A stretch of DNA of 64,000 bases from Pseudomonas farsensis (GTDB taxonomy: Bacteria; Pseudomonadota; Gammaproteobacteria; Pseudomonadales; Pseudomonadaceae), in assembly GCF_014268805.2 (NCBI RefSeq), contig NZ_JABWRF020000001.1, forward strand, positions 1,498,001-1,562,000, written 5' to 3'. Within the stretch, counting starts at the first letter, position 1. Each line of letters starts with the position of its first letter. The notes beneath the pieces were generated by a model. The model worked only from the letters and a program-made list of their open reading frames with translations, was not told the origin of the DNA and did no database searches. Of the stretch, positions 52,991 to 61,589 are shown piece after piece. The position numbers and the translations under genes are program-made.

Positions 52991-53689
52991 TTACCCTGCA
53001 AACACCACTCCGGTACGCGCAGCGGCATTGCGGATGTGCTCCTGCATGGCCCGCTGCGCAGCCGCCTGCGAGCGGCGGGTAAGGGCGCGCAGGATCTTGC
53101 GATGCTCCTGCCAGGTTTCCATGGCCCGCTCGGGGCGAATGAACGGCAGTTTCTGGCTTTCCAGAAAAATATCCTGGCTGGCTGTGATCACCTGCAGCAT
53201 CGCGCGGTTGCCGCTAGCCTGCAGCAGTTTCTGATGGAACGCGAAATCCAGCCGCGCCGCCGCTTCGAAGCGCCCAGCCCGAAGCTCGAGGGCCATCGCC
53301 TCGACATTGGCTTGCAGTTCGTCCAGGTCGTCAGCGGTCAGTGCCAGCGCCGCCTGGCCTGCGGCAAAGCCTTCAAGGGCGTAGCGCAACTGGAAGGTAT
53401 CGGCCGCCGACACCTGCTCGGCATAGGGCCAGGCAAAGCCGCTCGGCACGCCGCCCGGTGCCACGGGCGTTTGCACGAACACGCCTTTGCCCGGTTGTAC
53501 GCTTATCAGCCCCAAGGCGCTCAGCGTGGACAGCGCCTCACGCAGCGAGGCACGGCTGACCCCGAGGCGCTCGGCCAGGTCGCGCTGTGAGGGCAGCGCG
53601 TCACCGGGCAGGTAGCCGTCTTCCTCGATCAGTTTGCGGATCGCCTGCAAGGCGATTTCCGGGACGGGGCGGGCAGGGGTGGCAAGCAT
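52991..53689 (-). CDS. FadR-subfamily GntR regulator
   Basis: The 232-residue regulator has an N-terminal GntR winged HTH (IRKLIEEDGYLPGDALPSQR, DLAERLGVSRASLREALSTL) and a C-terminal FCD all-helical ligand domain with metal-site-like His/Asp residues in ARLDFAFHQKLL and AMQEHIRNA. FadR/FCD regulators usually bind carboxylic or amino acids. It is divergent from the polar amino-acid ABC operon, 251 bases apart, and probably controls it. A perfect palindrome CAGACCGGTCTG lies 7 bases before its start codon. Confidence 0.93.
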   Translation of the reverse strand: MLATPARPVPEIALQAIRKLIEEDGYLPGDALPSQRDLAERLGVSRASLREALSTLSALGLISVQPGKGVFVQTPVAPGGVPSGFAWPYAEQVSAADTFQLRYALEGFAAGQAALALTADDLDELQANVEAMALELRAGRFEAAARLDFAFHQKLLQASGNRAMLQVITASQDIFLESQKLPFIRPERAMETWQEHRKILRALTRRSQAAAQRAMQEHIRNAAARTGVVFAG

Positions 53690-53695
53690 GCTGGG

Positions 53696-53707
53696 CAGAC
53701 CGGTCTG
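53696..53707. promoter_or_regulatory. Candidate GntR operator
   Basis: The perfect 12-bp palindrome CAGACCGGTCTG sits 7 bases before the GntR start, where a ribosome-binding site would be. A half-site CAGACC recurs at 53821-53826 in the same gap, toward the ABC operon. FadR-type proteins bind such short palindromes, so autoregulation is plausible. No experimental consensus was matched. Confidence 0.45.
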
Positions 53708-53940
53708 AGAGCGATGGGCACCGTTTTACGGTGAATTGGCCTGTGCTGGCAAGCCTTGCTTCGTTGTGGCGCAGGCTGTGGCGGCACTGCGCGAAAGCGG
53801 GGCGTGGCGCGGCAACTGTTCAGACCAGTAAGACCTTGAAATAGCCGCGCACCCTGCGAGCTACGGGGTTTTAGCCAAGGCTGGCATGACCCGTGCACTG
53901 GCCCAGCAGCCCATTTTCGGACCCTGTGCGAGGCCTTTCG

Positions 53941-54726
53941 ATGAAAACGTTCCGTCCCCTGCTGCTGGCAACCCTGTTCTGCACCGGCGCCCTGACCCTT
54001 GCCCAGGCCCAGGCCGACGCGCTGGCCGACATCACCGCCCGTGGCGTGCTGAAGGTCGCCGTGCCTCAGGACTTCCCACCGTTCGGCTCGGTTGGCCCTG
54101 ACCTCAAACCGCGCGGCCTGGACATCGACACCGCGCAGCTGCTGGCCGACCGTTTGGGCGTGAAGCTTGCGCTGACGCCAGTCAACAGCACCAACCGTAT
54201 TCCGTTTCTGACCACCGGCAAGGTGGACCTGGTGATCTCAAGCCTGGGCAAGAACCCGGAGCGGGTGGCCGTGATCGACTTCTCGCGCCCCTACGCGCCG
54301 TTCTACCTGGCAGTGTTCGGCCCGGCCGAGGCGCAGATTAGCGACATCAACGCCATTGCCGGCAAGACCATCAGCGTCACCCGCGGCGCCATCGAAGACA
54401 TGGAACTCAGCGCCGTGGCGCCCAAAGGCACCATCATCAAGCGCTTTGAAGACAACAATTCGACCATCGCCGCCTACCTGTCCGGCCAGGTCGAGCTGAT
54501 TGCCAGCGGCAGTGTGGTCATGGCGGCCATCGCCGAGAAAAACCCATCCAAGGTCCCGGTGATGAAGGTCAAGCTCAAGGATTCGCCCGTTTATGTGGGC
54601 CTGGCCAAACAGGAGCCGGCGCTGCTGGAAAAGGTCAACGCCACGCTGGATGCGGCCAAGGCCGACGGTAGCCTGAACCGCAACGCTGAAAAATGGCTGA
54701 AGCAGCCGCTGCCGGCCGACCTCTGA
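53941..54726 (+). CDS. Polar amino-acid ABC transporter binding protein
   Basis: This 261-residue periplasmic family 3 solute-binding protein has a signal peptide ending AQAQA and a mature part starting ADITARGVLKVAVPQDFPPF. The ligand-site phrases LDIDTAQLLADRLGV, NRIPFLTTGKVDLVISS and IDFSRPYAPFYLAVFG are present. The exact amino acid is not deducible. GAGG lies 7 bases before the ATG. It is the first gene of a four-gene importer operon. Confidence 0.94.
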   Translation: MKTFRPLLLATLFCTGALTLAQAQADALADITARGVLKVAVPQDFPPFGSVGPDLKPRGLDIDTAQLLADRLGVKLALTPVNSTNRIPFLTTGKVDLVISSLGKNPERVAVIDFSRPYAPFYLAVFGPAEAQISDINAIAGKTISVTRGAIEDMELSAVAPKGTIIKRFEDNNSTIAAYLSGQVELIASGSVVMAAIAEKNPSKVPVMKVKLKDSPVYVGLAKQEPALLEKVNATLDAAKADGSLNRNAEKWLKQPLPADL

Positions 54727-54737
54727 GCGCCTGACTG

Positions 54738-55403
54738 ATGGCTTATCAATTTGATTTCGCCCCGGTGCTGGCGCAGGGCGACCTGCTGTTCAAGGGCGCA
54801 CTGTTCACCTTGCAACTGACCCTGATCGGCACCGTGCTCGGGGTCGCCATTGGTGTCGTCGGCGCGGTTACCCGCGCCTGGCGCCTGCGGCCTTTCGATG
54901 CGCTGTTCGGGCTGTACGTGGAGCTGATCCGCAACACGCCGTTCATCGTCCAGCTGTTTTTCATCTTTTTCGGCTTGCCCGCGCTTGGCGTGCGCCTGAC
55001 CGAGTGGCAGGCGGCGGTGTTGGCCATGGTGATCAACCTGGGGGCCTATTCCACCGAGATCATCCGTGCCGGCATTCAGGCTGTGCCCAAGGGCCAGTTG
55101 GAGGCGGCGGCGGCACTGGCCATGAGCCGCTTCGAGGCGTTTCGCTACGTGGTGCTGCAGCCGGCGTTGGCCAAGGTATGGCCGGCGCTGTCGAGCCAGA
55201 TCGTGATTGTGATGCTTGGTTCGGCGGTGTGTTCGCAGATCGCCACCGAGGAGCTGTCGTTCGCCGCCAACTTCATTCAGTCGCGCAATTTCCGTGCGTT
55301 CGAAACCTACCTGCTGACCACGCTGCTGTATCTGCTGATGGCGATTGTGGTGCGCCAGTTGCTGGCGTGGATCGGCCAGCGCCTGTTGATGGGGAGACGC
55401 TGA
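54738..55403 (+). CDS. Amino-acid ABC transporter permease 1
   Basis: This HisM/HisQ-type permease of 221 residues has about five helices, the opening LFTLQLTLIGTVLGVAIGVV, VELIRNTPFIVQLFFIFFGLP and the EAA loop region GQLEAAAALAMSRFEAFRYVVLQ. It pairs with the second permease to form the inner-membrane channel. Its gene follows the binding-protein gene by 11 bases. Confidence 0.94.
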   Translation: MAYQFDFAPVLAQGDLLFKGALFTLQLTLIGTVLGVAIGVVGAVTRAWRLRPFDALFGLYVELIRNTPFIVQLFFIFFGLPALGVRLTEWQAAVLAMVINLGAYSTEIIRAGIQAVPKGQLEAAAALAMSRFEAFRYVVLQPALAKVWPALSSQIVIVMLGSAVCSQIATEELSFAANFIQSRNFRAFETYLLTTLLYLLMAIVVRQLLAWIGQRLLMGRR

Positions 55404-56051
55404 ATGGACTTCACCCTGTGGGATATCGTGCGCAACCTGCTGACCGGGTTGCAGTGGACCTTGCTGCTGTCGCTGGTGGCGTTTGTCTGTGGTAGCGCCG
55501 CTGGCCTGTTGCTGCTGGTGGCGCGGATCAGCGAGCAGCCGCTGCTGCGCGGCGCCGCCCGTGGCTATATCGAGCTGTTCCAGGGCACGCCGCTGTTGAT
55601 GCAGCTGTTCATGGTGTTCTTCGGCCTGGCGCTGTTTGGGCTGGACGTGTCGGCGTGGATGGCGGCGGCCATTGCCCTGACCTTGTTCAGCAGCGCGTTC
55701 CTGGCTGAAATCTGGCGCGGTTGCGTGGAGTCGATCCCGCGTGGCCAGTGGGAGGCCTCTGGCAGCCTGGCGCTGACCCGATTTGAGCAACTGCGCCATG
55801 TGATCCTGCCGCAGGCGCTGCGTATTGCCGTAGCGCCTACCGTTGGTTTTTCGGTGCAGGTGGTCAAAGGCACGGCGGTCACCTCGATCATCGGCTTCAC
55901 CGAGCTGACCAAGACCGGCGGCATGCTGGCCAACGCCACGTTCGAGCCCTTTTTGATCTACGGCCTGGTGGCCGTGGGCTATTTCATCCTTTGCTACCCG
56001 CTCTCGCTGAGCGCCCGTTATCTGGAAAGGAGGCTGCATGCCCCTGCTTAG
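55404..56051 (+). CDS. Amino-acid ABC transporter permease 2
   Basis: The second HisM/HisQ-type permease has 215 residues, with GYIELFQGTPLLMQLFMVFFG and the EAA-type loop GQWEASGSLALTRFEQLRHVILPQ. Its ATG directly follows the TGA of permease 1, with no gap, and its end overlaps the ATPase start by 14 bases, so the operon is translationally coupled throughout. Confidence 0.94.
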   Translation: MDFTLWDIVRNLLTGLQWTLLLSLVAFVCGSAAGLLLLVARISEQPLLRGAARGYIELFQGTPLLMQLFMVFFGLALFGLDVSAWMAAAIALTLFSSAFLAEIWRGCVESIPRGQWEASGSLALTRFEQLRHVILPQALRIAVAPTVGFSVQVVKGTAVTSIIGFTELTKTGGMLANATFEPFLIYGLVAVGYFILCYPLSLSARYLERRLHAPA

Positions 56052-56772
56052 AGTGTCCGCGCTGCACAAGTATTACGGCGACAACCATGTGCTCAAGGGC
56101 GTTGACCTGAGCATCGAGGAGGGCGAGGTGGTGGCGATTATCGGCCGCAGCGGCTCGGGCAAATCCACCTTGCTGCGCACCTTGAATGGCCTGGAGTCGA
56201 TCAGCGACGGGGTCATCGAGGTGGACGGCGAGTACCTGGACGCCGCCCGCGCCGACCTGCGCGCGCTGCGCCAGAAGGTTGGCATGGTGTTCCAGCAGTT
56301 CAACCTGTTCCCGCACCTGACCGTGGGCGAAAACGTGATGCTGGCCCCGCAAGTGGTGAAGAAGGCCGGCAAGGCCGAGGCACGCTATCTTGCCGAGCAG
56401 ATGCTGGCGCGGGTGGGGCTGAGCGACAAGGTCGATGCCTACCCGGACCGGTTGTCTGGCGGGCAGCAGCAACGGGTGGCAATTGCCCGGGCCTTGGCGA
56501 TGTCGCCCAAGGTGCTGCTGTGCGACGAAATCACCTCGGCGCTGGACCCGGAGCTGGTCAACGAAGTGCTCAGCGTGGTGCGCCAACTGGCCCGTGAAGG
56601 CATGACCCTGATCATGGTCACCCACGAAATGCGCTTTGCCCGTGAGGTTGGCGACAAGCTTGTGTTCATGCATCAGGGCAAGGTGCACGAAGTCGGCCAC
56701 CCGCGCGAGGTGTTCGCCGCACCGCAGACGGCAGAGCTTGCCAATTTCATTGGCGCGGTGGCGGGGGGCTGA
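56038..56772 (+). CDS. Amino-acid ABC transporter ATPase
   Basis: This 244-residue GlnQ/HisP-type ATPase has Walker A GRSGSGKS, the Q-loop MVFQQFNLFPHLTV, signature LSGGQQQR, Walker B VLLCDEITSALDPE and the H-loop MVTHEMRFAREVG. It powers the importer encoded by the three preceding genes. It closes the operon, and a post-stop repeat follows. Confidence 0.95.
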   Translation: MPLLRVSALHKYYGDNHVLKGVDLSIEEGEVVAIIGRSGSGKSTLLRTLNGLESISDGVIEVDGEYLDAARADLRALRQKVGMVFQQFNLFPHLTVGENVMLAPQVVKKAGKAEARYLAEQMLARVGLSDKVDAYPDRLSGGQQQRVAIARALAMSPKVLLCDEITSALDPELVNEVLSVVRQLAREGMTLIMVTHEMRFAREVGDKLVFMHQGKVHEVGHPREVFAAPQTAELANFIGAVAGG

Positions 56773-56786
56773 GGACCCCTGTGGGG

Positions 56787-56809
56787 GATACGATGGCTTT
56801 GTGCAAACC
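56787..56809 (+). repeat. Post-stop element, degenerate copy 3
   Basis: GATACGATGGCTTTGTGCAA begins 14 bases after the ATPase stop. It aligns with the minus-strand copies at 30.9 and 41.3 kb (GAT.CCATGGTT.TGTACAAACC) with about five differences over 23 bases. It has the same orientation relative to the preceding gene. Confidence 0.55.
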
Positions 56810-56815
56810 TGCTCC

Positions 56816-56970
56816 GGCCTCATCGCAGGCTGGCGCCAGCTCCCACAGAGCTCGCCCATCCCCATATCGATGTCGTCTACGCGGTCAGTGTAGGAGCGGC
56901 CTTGTGCCGCGAAAGGGCTGCTCCTACATAATCAAAAGCGACTTGCCCGAAACCATAGAATCTCCCACAG
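56816..56970. repeat. Dispersed repeat, deleted copy
   Basis: This 155-bp stretch matches 30608-30837 almost exactly but lacks about 75 internal bases, joining GAAAGGGCTG directly to CTCCTACATAATC. The REP hairpin is thereby lost, leaving one half unit (TGTAGGAGCGGCCTTGTGCC). Confidence 0.9.
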
Positions 56971-56971
56971 T

Positions 56972-57039
56972 GACCACGCACAGCCGCGATATCCGAGTCT
57001 GGCCCGGATCCCTGTGGGAGCTGGCGCCAGCCTGCGATG
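56972..57039. repeat. Dispersed 66-68-bp repeat, copy B
   Basis: GACCACGCACAGCCGCGATA through TGGGAGCTGGCGCCAGCCTG matches 48349-48414 with about ten differences. It follows the deleted dispersed repeat and leads into the 3' end of the Tsx-like gene. The 296 bases between the ATPase and the Tsx-like gene hold only these repeats. Confidence 0.7.
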
Positions 57040-57068
57040 AGGCCCTGGCAGGCTGGCGCTACAGCGCG

Positions 57069-57860
57069 CTAGAAATGCACTTTCAGCAACAAGCTGATCG
57101 CGCTCTGGTCAGTCCCGCCCAGCACTTCCTTGCCCAGGAAGCTGTCGTTGTCGATGCCGTACTTGTCGCTCCAGTAGTCATACTCCACACCCACATAGAA
57201 TTTCTCGCCCCAGCCCATGGCCTTGGCCAGGTCGTATTTTATCTGCGGGTTGAAGTGGAAGTTGGCGTGGTAGCTCTTGTCGTTGTCGACCACCCAGTCG
57301 ATGAACCCATCGATGACCACGTTGGAATTGCCCACCGGGATGGTGTAGCTCCAGGCCGGGGTGATCTGCCAGACGTTCTTGCCGTCGCGCTTGCCATCGG
57401 GGGTGCGCAGGTAGGTGTTGAGCTGGAAGTAGTCGAAGCCTGGAATGTTCAGGTCTACCGCCGGGCCGATCAGATACGCATCGACGTCATCCTCGCCAAA
57501 CTCCCAGGTGGCGGCAATCAGCACATCCTTGATCGGGCCGAACGACAGGTCGGTGTTGCTGATTTTGCCCAGCGACAGCCGCGGGCTCAGCTCGCCATAG
57601 AAGCTGTGGCCGTCACCTGCGCCGTTGGTGGCCTTGGTGTTGTACTTGATGCCATCGACGAAGAAGAACAGGTCGCCGAAGCTCCAGCCGCTGGCGTGCT
57701 CGAACGTGACGGTCTGCTGCCTGGGCGGGTCGACCTTGAAGTCGATGCCGTTCAGGTAGGTCAGGCTGTTGTCCTGCCACAGCAGCAGGTCGCCGGCCAG
57801 GGCCTGACCGGTTGCCAGCAAACCGCCTGCCAGCAGCAGCGAAGGGGTGGTGCGCGTCAT
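57069..57860 (-). CDS. Tsx/OmpK-like outer-membrane nucleoside channel
   Basis: The 263-residue protein has a signal peptide ending QALA. The mature beta-barrel opens with DLLLWQDNSLTYLNGIDFKV and closes in LLLKVHF with the C-terminal aromatic Phe typical of outer-membrane barrels. Alternating hydrophobic strands and FEHASGWSFGDLFFFVDG fit the Tsx/OmpK nucleoside-channel family. It lies next to a nucleoside-type ABC importer, which supports nucleoside or base uptake as a function. There are 217 bases between it and the oxygenase gene upstream. Confidence 0.85.
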   Translation of the reverse strand: MTRTTPSLLLAGGLLATGQALAGDLLLWQDNSLTYLNGIDFKVDPPRQQTVTFEHASGWSFGDLFFFVDGIKYNTKATNGAGDGHSFYGELSPRLSLGKISNTDLSFGPIKDVLIAATWEFGEDDVDAYLIGPAVDLNIPGFDYFQLNTYLRTPDGKRDGKNVWQITPAWSYTIPVGNSNVVIDGFIDWVVDNDKSYHANFHFNPQIKYDLAKAMGWGEKFYVGVEYDYWSDKYGIDNDSFLGKEVLGGTDQSAISLLLKVHF

Positions 57861-58077
57861 CTGAAGCTCCTTGGTTGTTGTCGTTATCGAGTGCTGAACC
57901 TGTCGTGTTGGTCAGGCTTTCAGAGCAGAGCAAGAACGGCGCCAATTCTTGTCTGCGCAGACAGATATCTGCACGGCTGCGGGTTTACCGGGCGCAGATG
58001 CCAAGACGCCGCGCAGCGGTGAAGCTGCGCGGCGTCGAGGTGCTTCAGGATGGCGCGGCGTTGCGCCATCACAGGGC

Positions 58078-59043
58078 TCAGCCAGCGGCCTGCTCGCGGC
58101 GGTAGGCGTAGGTTTGGGCGAAGCGCGAGAGCATATAGGCGCTGCACGAAACCGCCGGGTAGCGCGGCGGGTTGTCAGTGCCCGAGCAATTCGGCAGGCA
58201 GCTGATCTCGGTGTCGGGATGGGGCTCGGCGAAGAATGGCATCGAGTAGCGGTCTACCCCCAGCGGGCTGATCACCCGGTGCGGGGTCGAGGTGTAACGG
58301 TCGTTGCTCCAGCGCGCCATCATGTCGCCGATGTTGACCACGTAGGTGCCTTCGATGGGCGGCGCATCAATCCACTCCCCACTGCGGCTCTGCACCTGCA
58401 GGCCACCGGCGTCGTCCTGGTAAAGCAGGGTGATGCAGCCGTAGTCGGTGTGGGCGCCGGCACCTTGCTGCTCGGCACTGCTGGCCGCCTGGCGCGGCGG
58501 GTAGTGGATCATGCGCAGTACGCTGATCGGCTGGTCGAAGCGCTGCTCGAAAAAGTCCGGGGCGATGCCCAGTGCCTCGGCCATGGCTTGCAGCAGGGTC
58601 AGCGACAACTGATGCATGTCCTCATAGTGCTGTTGCAGCAGCACCTCCCAACCGGGGATGTCCGGGTGGCGGTTGGGGCCGCGCAACGGCTTGCCCGCGA
58701 GCACTTCGGGGTGGTCGGCGGCCAGGTGCAGGCCCATGTCGAAGGTTTCTTTAAGGTCGCTTGGGCGGCTGGGGTCGAGTTGCTCGGTGGCAATTGCACC
58801 GTAGCCACGATGGTGCTGGCTTTGGGTGATGTCGATCCGCAGTTTTTCGCCAGCTGAGCGGGCAAAGAAGTCTACTGCGGCGGCCTTCAGGGCAGCGATA
58901 CGCGCAGGGGCAATCGGGTGGCCCTTGATGTAGTAGAAACCCCAGGTACGGCAGGCGGCGTCGATTTGCCGGGCCACTGCCTGGCGGGCGCCGGGGTCGG
59001 GTTGGTAAAGCGCGGTGATGTCGATGATCGGCAGGGTGTCCAT
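58078..59043 (-). CDS. Isopenicillin-N-synthase-family 2-oxoglutarate/Fe(II) oxygenase
   Basis: The 321-residue soluble oxygenase has the DIOX_N domain (LPIIDITALYQPDPGARQAV, WGFYYIKGHPI) and a 2OG-FeII_Oxy domain. The iron triad is His198-Asp200 (GAHTDYG) and His255 (STPHRVIS), and the 2-oxoglutarate-binding RYS is near Arg265. Some relatives are annotated 2-oxobutyrate oxidase; this is not a beta-lactam enzyme in context. It lies 3' of the BMP binding-protein gene and 5' of the Tsx-like channel on one strand. It may oxidise the imported base or nucleoside (inference). Confidence 0.92.
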   Translation of the reverse strand: MDTLPIIDITALYQPDPGARQAVARQIDAACRTWGFYYIKGHPIAPARIAALKAAAVDFFARSAGEKLRIDITQSQHHRGYGAIATEQLDPSRPSDLKETFDMGLHLAADHPEVLAGKPLRGPNRHPDIPGWEVLLQQHYEDMHQLSLTLLQAMAEALGIAPDFFEQRFDQPISVLRMIHYPPRQAASSAEQQGAGAHTDYGCITLLYQDDAGGLQVQSRSGEWIDAPPIEGTYVVNIGDMMARWSNDRYTSTPHRVISPLGVDRYSMPFFAEPHPDTEISCLPNCSGTDNPPRYPAVSCSAYMLSRFAQTYAYRREQAAG

Positions 59044-59060
59044 GTGTGGCTCCGGGTGTC

Positions 59061-59084
59061 CGGGCCGCCGCTACGGGCGGCCCG
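59061..59084 (-). terminator. GC hairpin between binding protein and oxygenase genes
   Basis: CGGGCCGCC and GGCGGCCCG form a perfect 9-bp stem with a short CTAC-type loop, directly upstream of the oxygenase start and about 100 bases after the binding-protein stop on the minus strand. No T tract follows, so it may be an mRNA-processing or attenuator hairpin rather than a full terminator. Confidence 0.5.
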
Positions 59085-59184
59085 GTTAGCTGCGAGTCTT
59101 CTCGTACCCAGGCAGCGAAACGACCGGCTCAGCCGGCCTTGTGCGCGGTTCTCCGAAGCGGAGGGACGGCGCACCGGGTTGCAG

Positions 59185-60267
59185 TTACTTGGGCAACTGG
59201 GCAGTGATGCCTTTGACGTAGTAGTTCATGCCGGCAAGTTCAGCGTTGCTGGCAACGGCGCCTGCGGCGATCCGCACAGTGCCGCTCTGGTCGGCAATCG
59301 GGCCGGTGAAGGGGTGGAACGAGCCATCCTTGATGCTGGCGATGATCTGTTCGGCGCCGCCTTTGATATCGGCGGGTACCAGGTCGCTGATGGGCAGCTC
59401 AACGGTGCCATCTGCCAGGCCGCCCCAGTAGTCCTGCGATTTCCAGGTGCCATCGATGACTGCCTGGGTGCTCTTGATGTAGTGCGGGCCCCAGTTATTG
59501 ACGATCGAGGTCAGCACTGCCTTGGGGCCGAAGTGGGCCATGTCCGAGGCGTAGCCCACCGCATAGACGCCGCGCCGTTCGGCGGTCTGGATCGGCGCCG
59601 GGCTATCGGTGTGCTGGAACATCACATCGACACCTTGGTCGATGAGCGCGTTGGCAGCGTCGGCCTCTTTGCCCGGGTCGAACCACGAATTGACCCACAC
59701 CACCTTGATTTCGGTGCCGGGGTTGTACTTGTCCAGCGCCAGCTGGATGGCGTTGATATCGCGCAGCACTTCAGGGATAGGGAACGAGGCGACGTAGCCG
59801 ACTTTCTTGGTCTTGGTCATTTTTGCGGCCAGATAGCCGCCGACATAACGGCCTTCGTAGGAAGTGGCCAGGTAGGTGCCGAGGTTCTTGTCCTGTTTGT
59901 AGCCGGTGGCGTGCTCGAAGGTGACCTTGGGGAACTGCTTGGCCACCTTGGCGGTGGGGTTCATGTAGCCGAAGGAGGTCGCGAACACCAGGTCGTAGCC
60001 GCCTTTGGCCATGTTGCGGATGACTCGCTCGGCGTCTGCGCCTTCCGGGACGTTCTCGACGAAGCTGGTGTCGACCTTGTCGCCGAACTGCTTGATCAGC
60101 GCCTGGCGGCCTTGTTCGTGCTGGTAGGTCCAGCCGTGGTCGCCGATGGGGCCGATATAGACGAAACCGACCTTGAGTGGGTCGGCGGCGCTGGCGGACA
60201 TGACGCTGGCAAGGCCTATGGCCGCGGCCAGGGTGCGCAGCAGGTGCTTGGTCTTGTTGTGGGGCAT
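59185..60267 (-). CDS. BMP-family (PnrA-like) nucleoside-type ABC binding protein
   Basis: The 360-residue protein has a signal peptide ending SASA and the BMP/PnrA fold: PLKVGFVYIGPIGDHGWTYQ, NMAKGGYDLVFATSFGYMNP, YEGRYVGGYLAAKMTKTKKV, and the ligand-site FQHTDSPAPIQTAERRGVYA. PnrA-type proteins bind purine nucleosides. The two permeases and ATPase upstream on the same strand complete a CUT2-like nucleoside importer. An AGGAG site precedes the ATG at 60267. No lipobox is seen. Confidence 0.93.
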   Translation of the reverse strand: MPHNKTKHLLRTLAAAIGLASVMSASAADPLKVGFVYIGPIGDHGWTYQHEQGRQALIKQFGDKVDTSFVENVPEGADAERVIRNMAKGGYDLVFATSFGYMNPTAKVAKQFPKVTFEHATGYKQDKNLGTYLATSYEGRYVGGYLAAKMTKTKKVGYVASFPIPEVLRDINAIQLALDKYNPGTEIKVVWVNSWFDPGKEADAANALIDQGVDVMFQHTDSPAPIQTAERRGVYAVGYASDMAHFGPKAVLTSIVNNWGPHYIKSTQAVIDGTWKSQDYWGGLADGTVELPISDLVPADIKGGAEQIIASIKDGSFHPFTGPIADQSGTVRIAAGAVASNAELAGMNYYVKGITAQLPK

Positions 60268-60603
60268 CTGGGGTGGGCTCCTGTTGGTCTTGTGGTGTGG
60301 CGAAGGGAGTACTGCAAAAAGCTGACCATGTGGGCAAAAACAGCATTTGGTGGGGGATCGTTGCGGCAACGGCGCCGGGGTGGTGCGCCGGGGCGTTGCC
60401 ACCGCCACTTGCTGGTGCGCGGCGGATGGTCTTGCCGTAAGCGACGCCACCTCGTGTAGGAGCGGCCTTGTGTCGCGAAAGGGCTGCGCAGCGGCCCCAG
60501 GATCTCGGCTTCATGCGAGATCGCAGGGGGCCGCTGCGCAGCCCTTTCGCGACACAAGGCCGCTCCTACACAGGGTTGCGTGAAGTCAGTACACGCCAGC
60601 AGA
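60268..60603. other. 336-bp gap inside the importer operon
   Basis: The gap lies between the second permease gene and the binding-protein gene on the minus strand. Apart from an inverted REP pair (listed separately) and the ribosome-binding site of the binding-protein gene, I see nothing gene-like. It may contain a separate promoter for the binding protein. Confidence 0.7.
60455..60571. repeat. REP pair, inverted, inside the ABC operon
   Basis: TGTAGGAGCGGCCTTGTGTC and its inverse enclose inner arms GGGCTGCGCAGCGGCCCC and GGGGGCCGCTGCGCAGCCC and a short unique loop containing ATGCGAGATCGC. It lies between the permease and the binding-protein genes. A hairpin there may protect upstream mRNA ends and allow higher binding-protein expression. 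Confidence 0.92.
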
Positions 60604-61530
60604 TCAGTGCCCGGCCTTCCACGGTTGCCCAAGCGAAACCGGCGCATACAGGCGGGTTTTCAGGGCATCGCGCGACAGCACCACCAGCACCACGATGGTT
60701 GCCACATAGGGCAGCATCGCCAGCAGATTGGCCGGGAAGCTCACGCCGATGCCTTGGGCAACCAGGTGCAGAATGCTGGCCAGCCCAAACAGGTAGGCCC
60801 CAAGCAACACCCGCAGCACCCGCCAGCTGGCAAACACCACCAGCGCCAAGGCAATCCAGCCGCGCCCAGCGGTCATGTTTTCAGCCCACATCGGGGTGTA
60901 GGCCAATGACAGGTAGCCACCGGCAAGCCCGGCCATGGCGCCGCCGAACAGCACCGCCAGGGTGCGCACGCGCAGTACCGGCAAGCCCATGGCGCTGGCG
61001 GCGTCGGGGTTCTCACCGACCGCTTGCAGCACCAGCCCCGGGCGGCTTTTGAGCAGCAGCCAGGTGATTAGCCCGAACAGCGCAAACGACAGGTAAACCA
61101 GTACATCCTGGTTGAACAGCATGTGGCCGATCAGCGGAATGTCTGCCAGCAACGGGATGGCCACGGGCTCGAAACCGCTCAGTGGCTTGCCCACCCAGGC
61201 AGTGCCGACAAAGGAAGAAAGCCCGACGCCAAATATGGTCAGGGCCAGCCCGGTGGCTACCTGGTTGGCCTGGCAGCCCAGCGCCACCAAGGCAAACAAC
61301 GCCGCCAGCAGCATGCCGGCCAGGCACGCCATCAACACCCCAAGCCACAGGTTGCCCGTGGCGTAGGCGGCGATGAACCCCACCACTGCGCCAAACAGCA
61401 TCATGCCTTCCTGGCCCAGATTGAGTACGCCGCTCTTTTCGCACACCAGCTCGCCCAGCGCCACCAGCAGCAGCGGGGTGCCGCAGCGCACCATGGCGTA
61501 GAGGATATTGCCCAGTAGATCGAGATCCAT
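60604..61530 (-). CDS. Nucleoside-type ABC transporter permease 2
   Basis: The 308-residue BPD_transp_2 permease has about eight to nine helices and the typical KSGVLNLGQEGMMLFGAVVG motif, plus the cytoplasmic coupling segment PGLVLQAVGENPDAASAMG. It pairs with the 365-residue permease, like YufQ/YufP. The start at 61530 gives MDLDLLGNILYAMVRCG; an extension upstream lacks a ribosome-binding site. Confidence 0.93.
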   Translation of the reverse strand: MDLDLLGNILYAMVRCGTPLLLVALGELVCEKSGVLNLGQEGMMLFGAVVGFIAAYATGNLWLGVLMACLAGMLLAALFALVALGCQANQVATGLALTIFGVGLSSFVGTAWVGKPLSGFEPVAIPLLADIPLIGHMLFNQDVLVYLSFALFGLITWLLLKSRPGLVLQAVGENPDAASAMGLPVLRVRTLAVLFGGAMAGLAGGYLSLAYTPMWAENMTAGRGWIALALVVFASWRVLRVLLGAYLFGLASILHLVAQGIGVSFPANLLAMLPYVATIVVLVVLSRDALKTRLYAPVSLGQPWKAGH

Positions 61531-61589
61531 AATCCAAGCCTCAGCCTGCGCGCCAGCGGCGCCAGGCATACGTAAAAAGTCAGGGGAAT

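Noticed and set aside
58078..59043. Beta-lactam biosynthesis from the isopenicillin-N-synthase resemblance
   Set aside because: No ACV synthetase or other pathway gene is present. The family is broad in bacteria.
30681..60571. REP hairpins considered as CRISPR repeats or transposon ends
   Set aside because: They are dispersed singly or as inverted pairs without regular spacers, target duplications or a transposase nearby.
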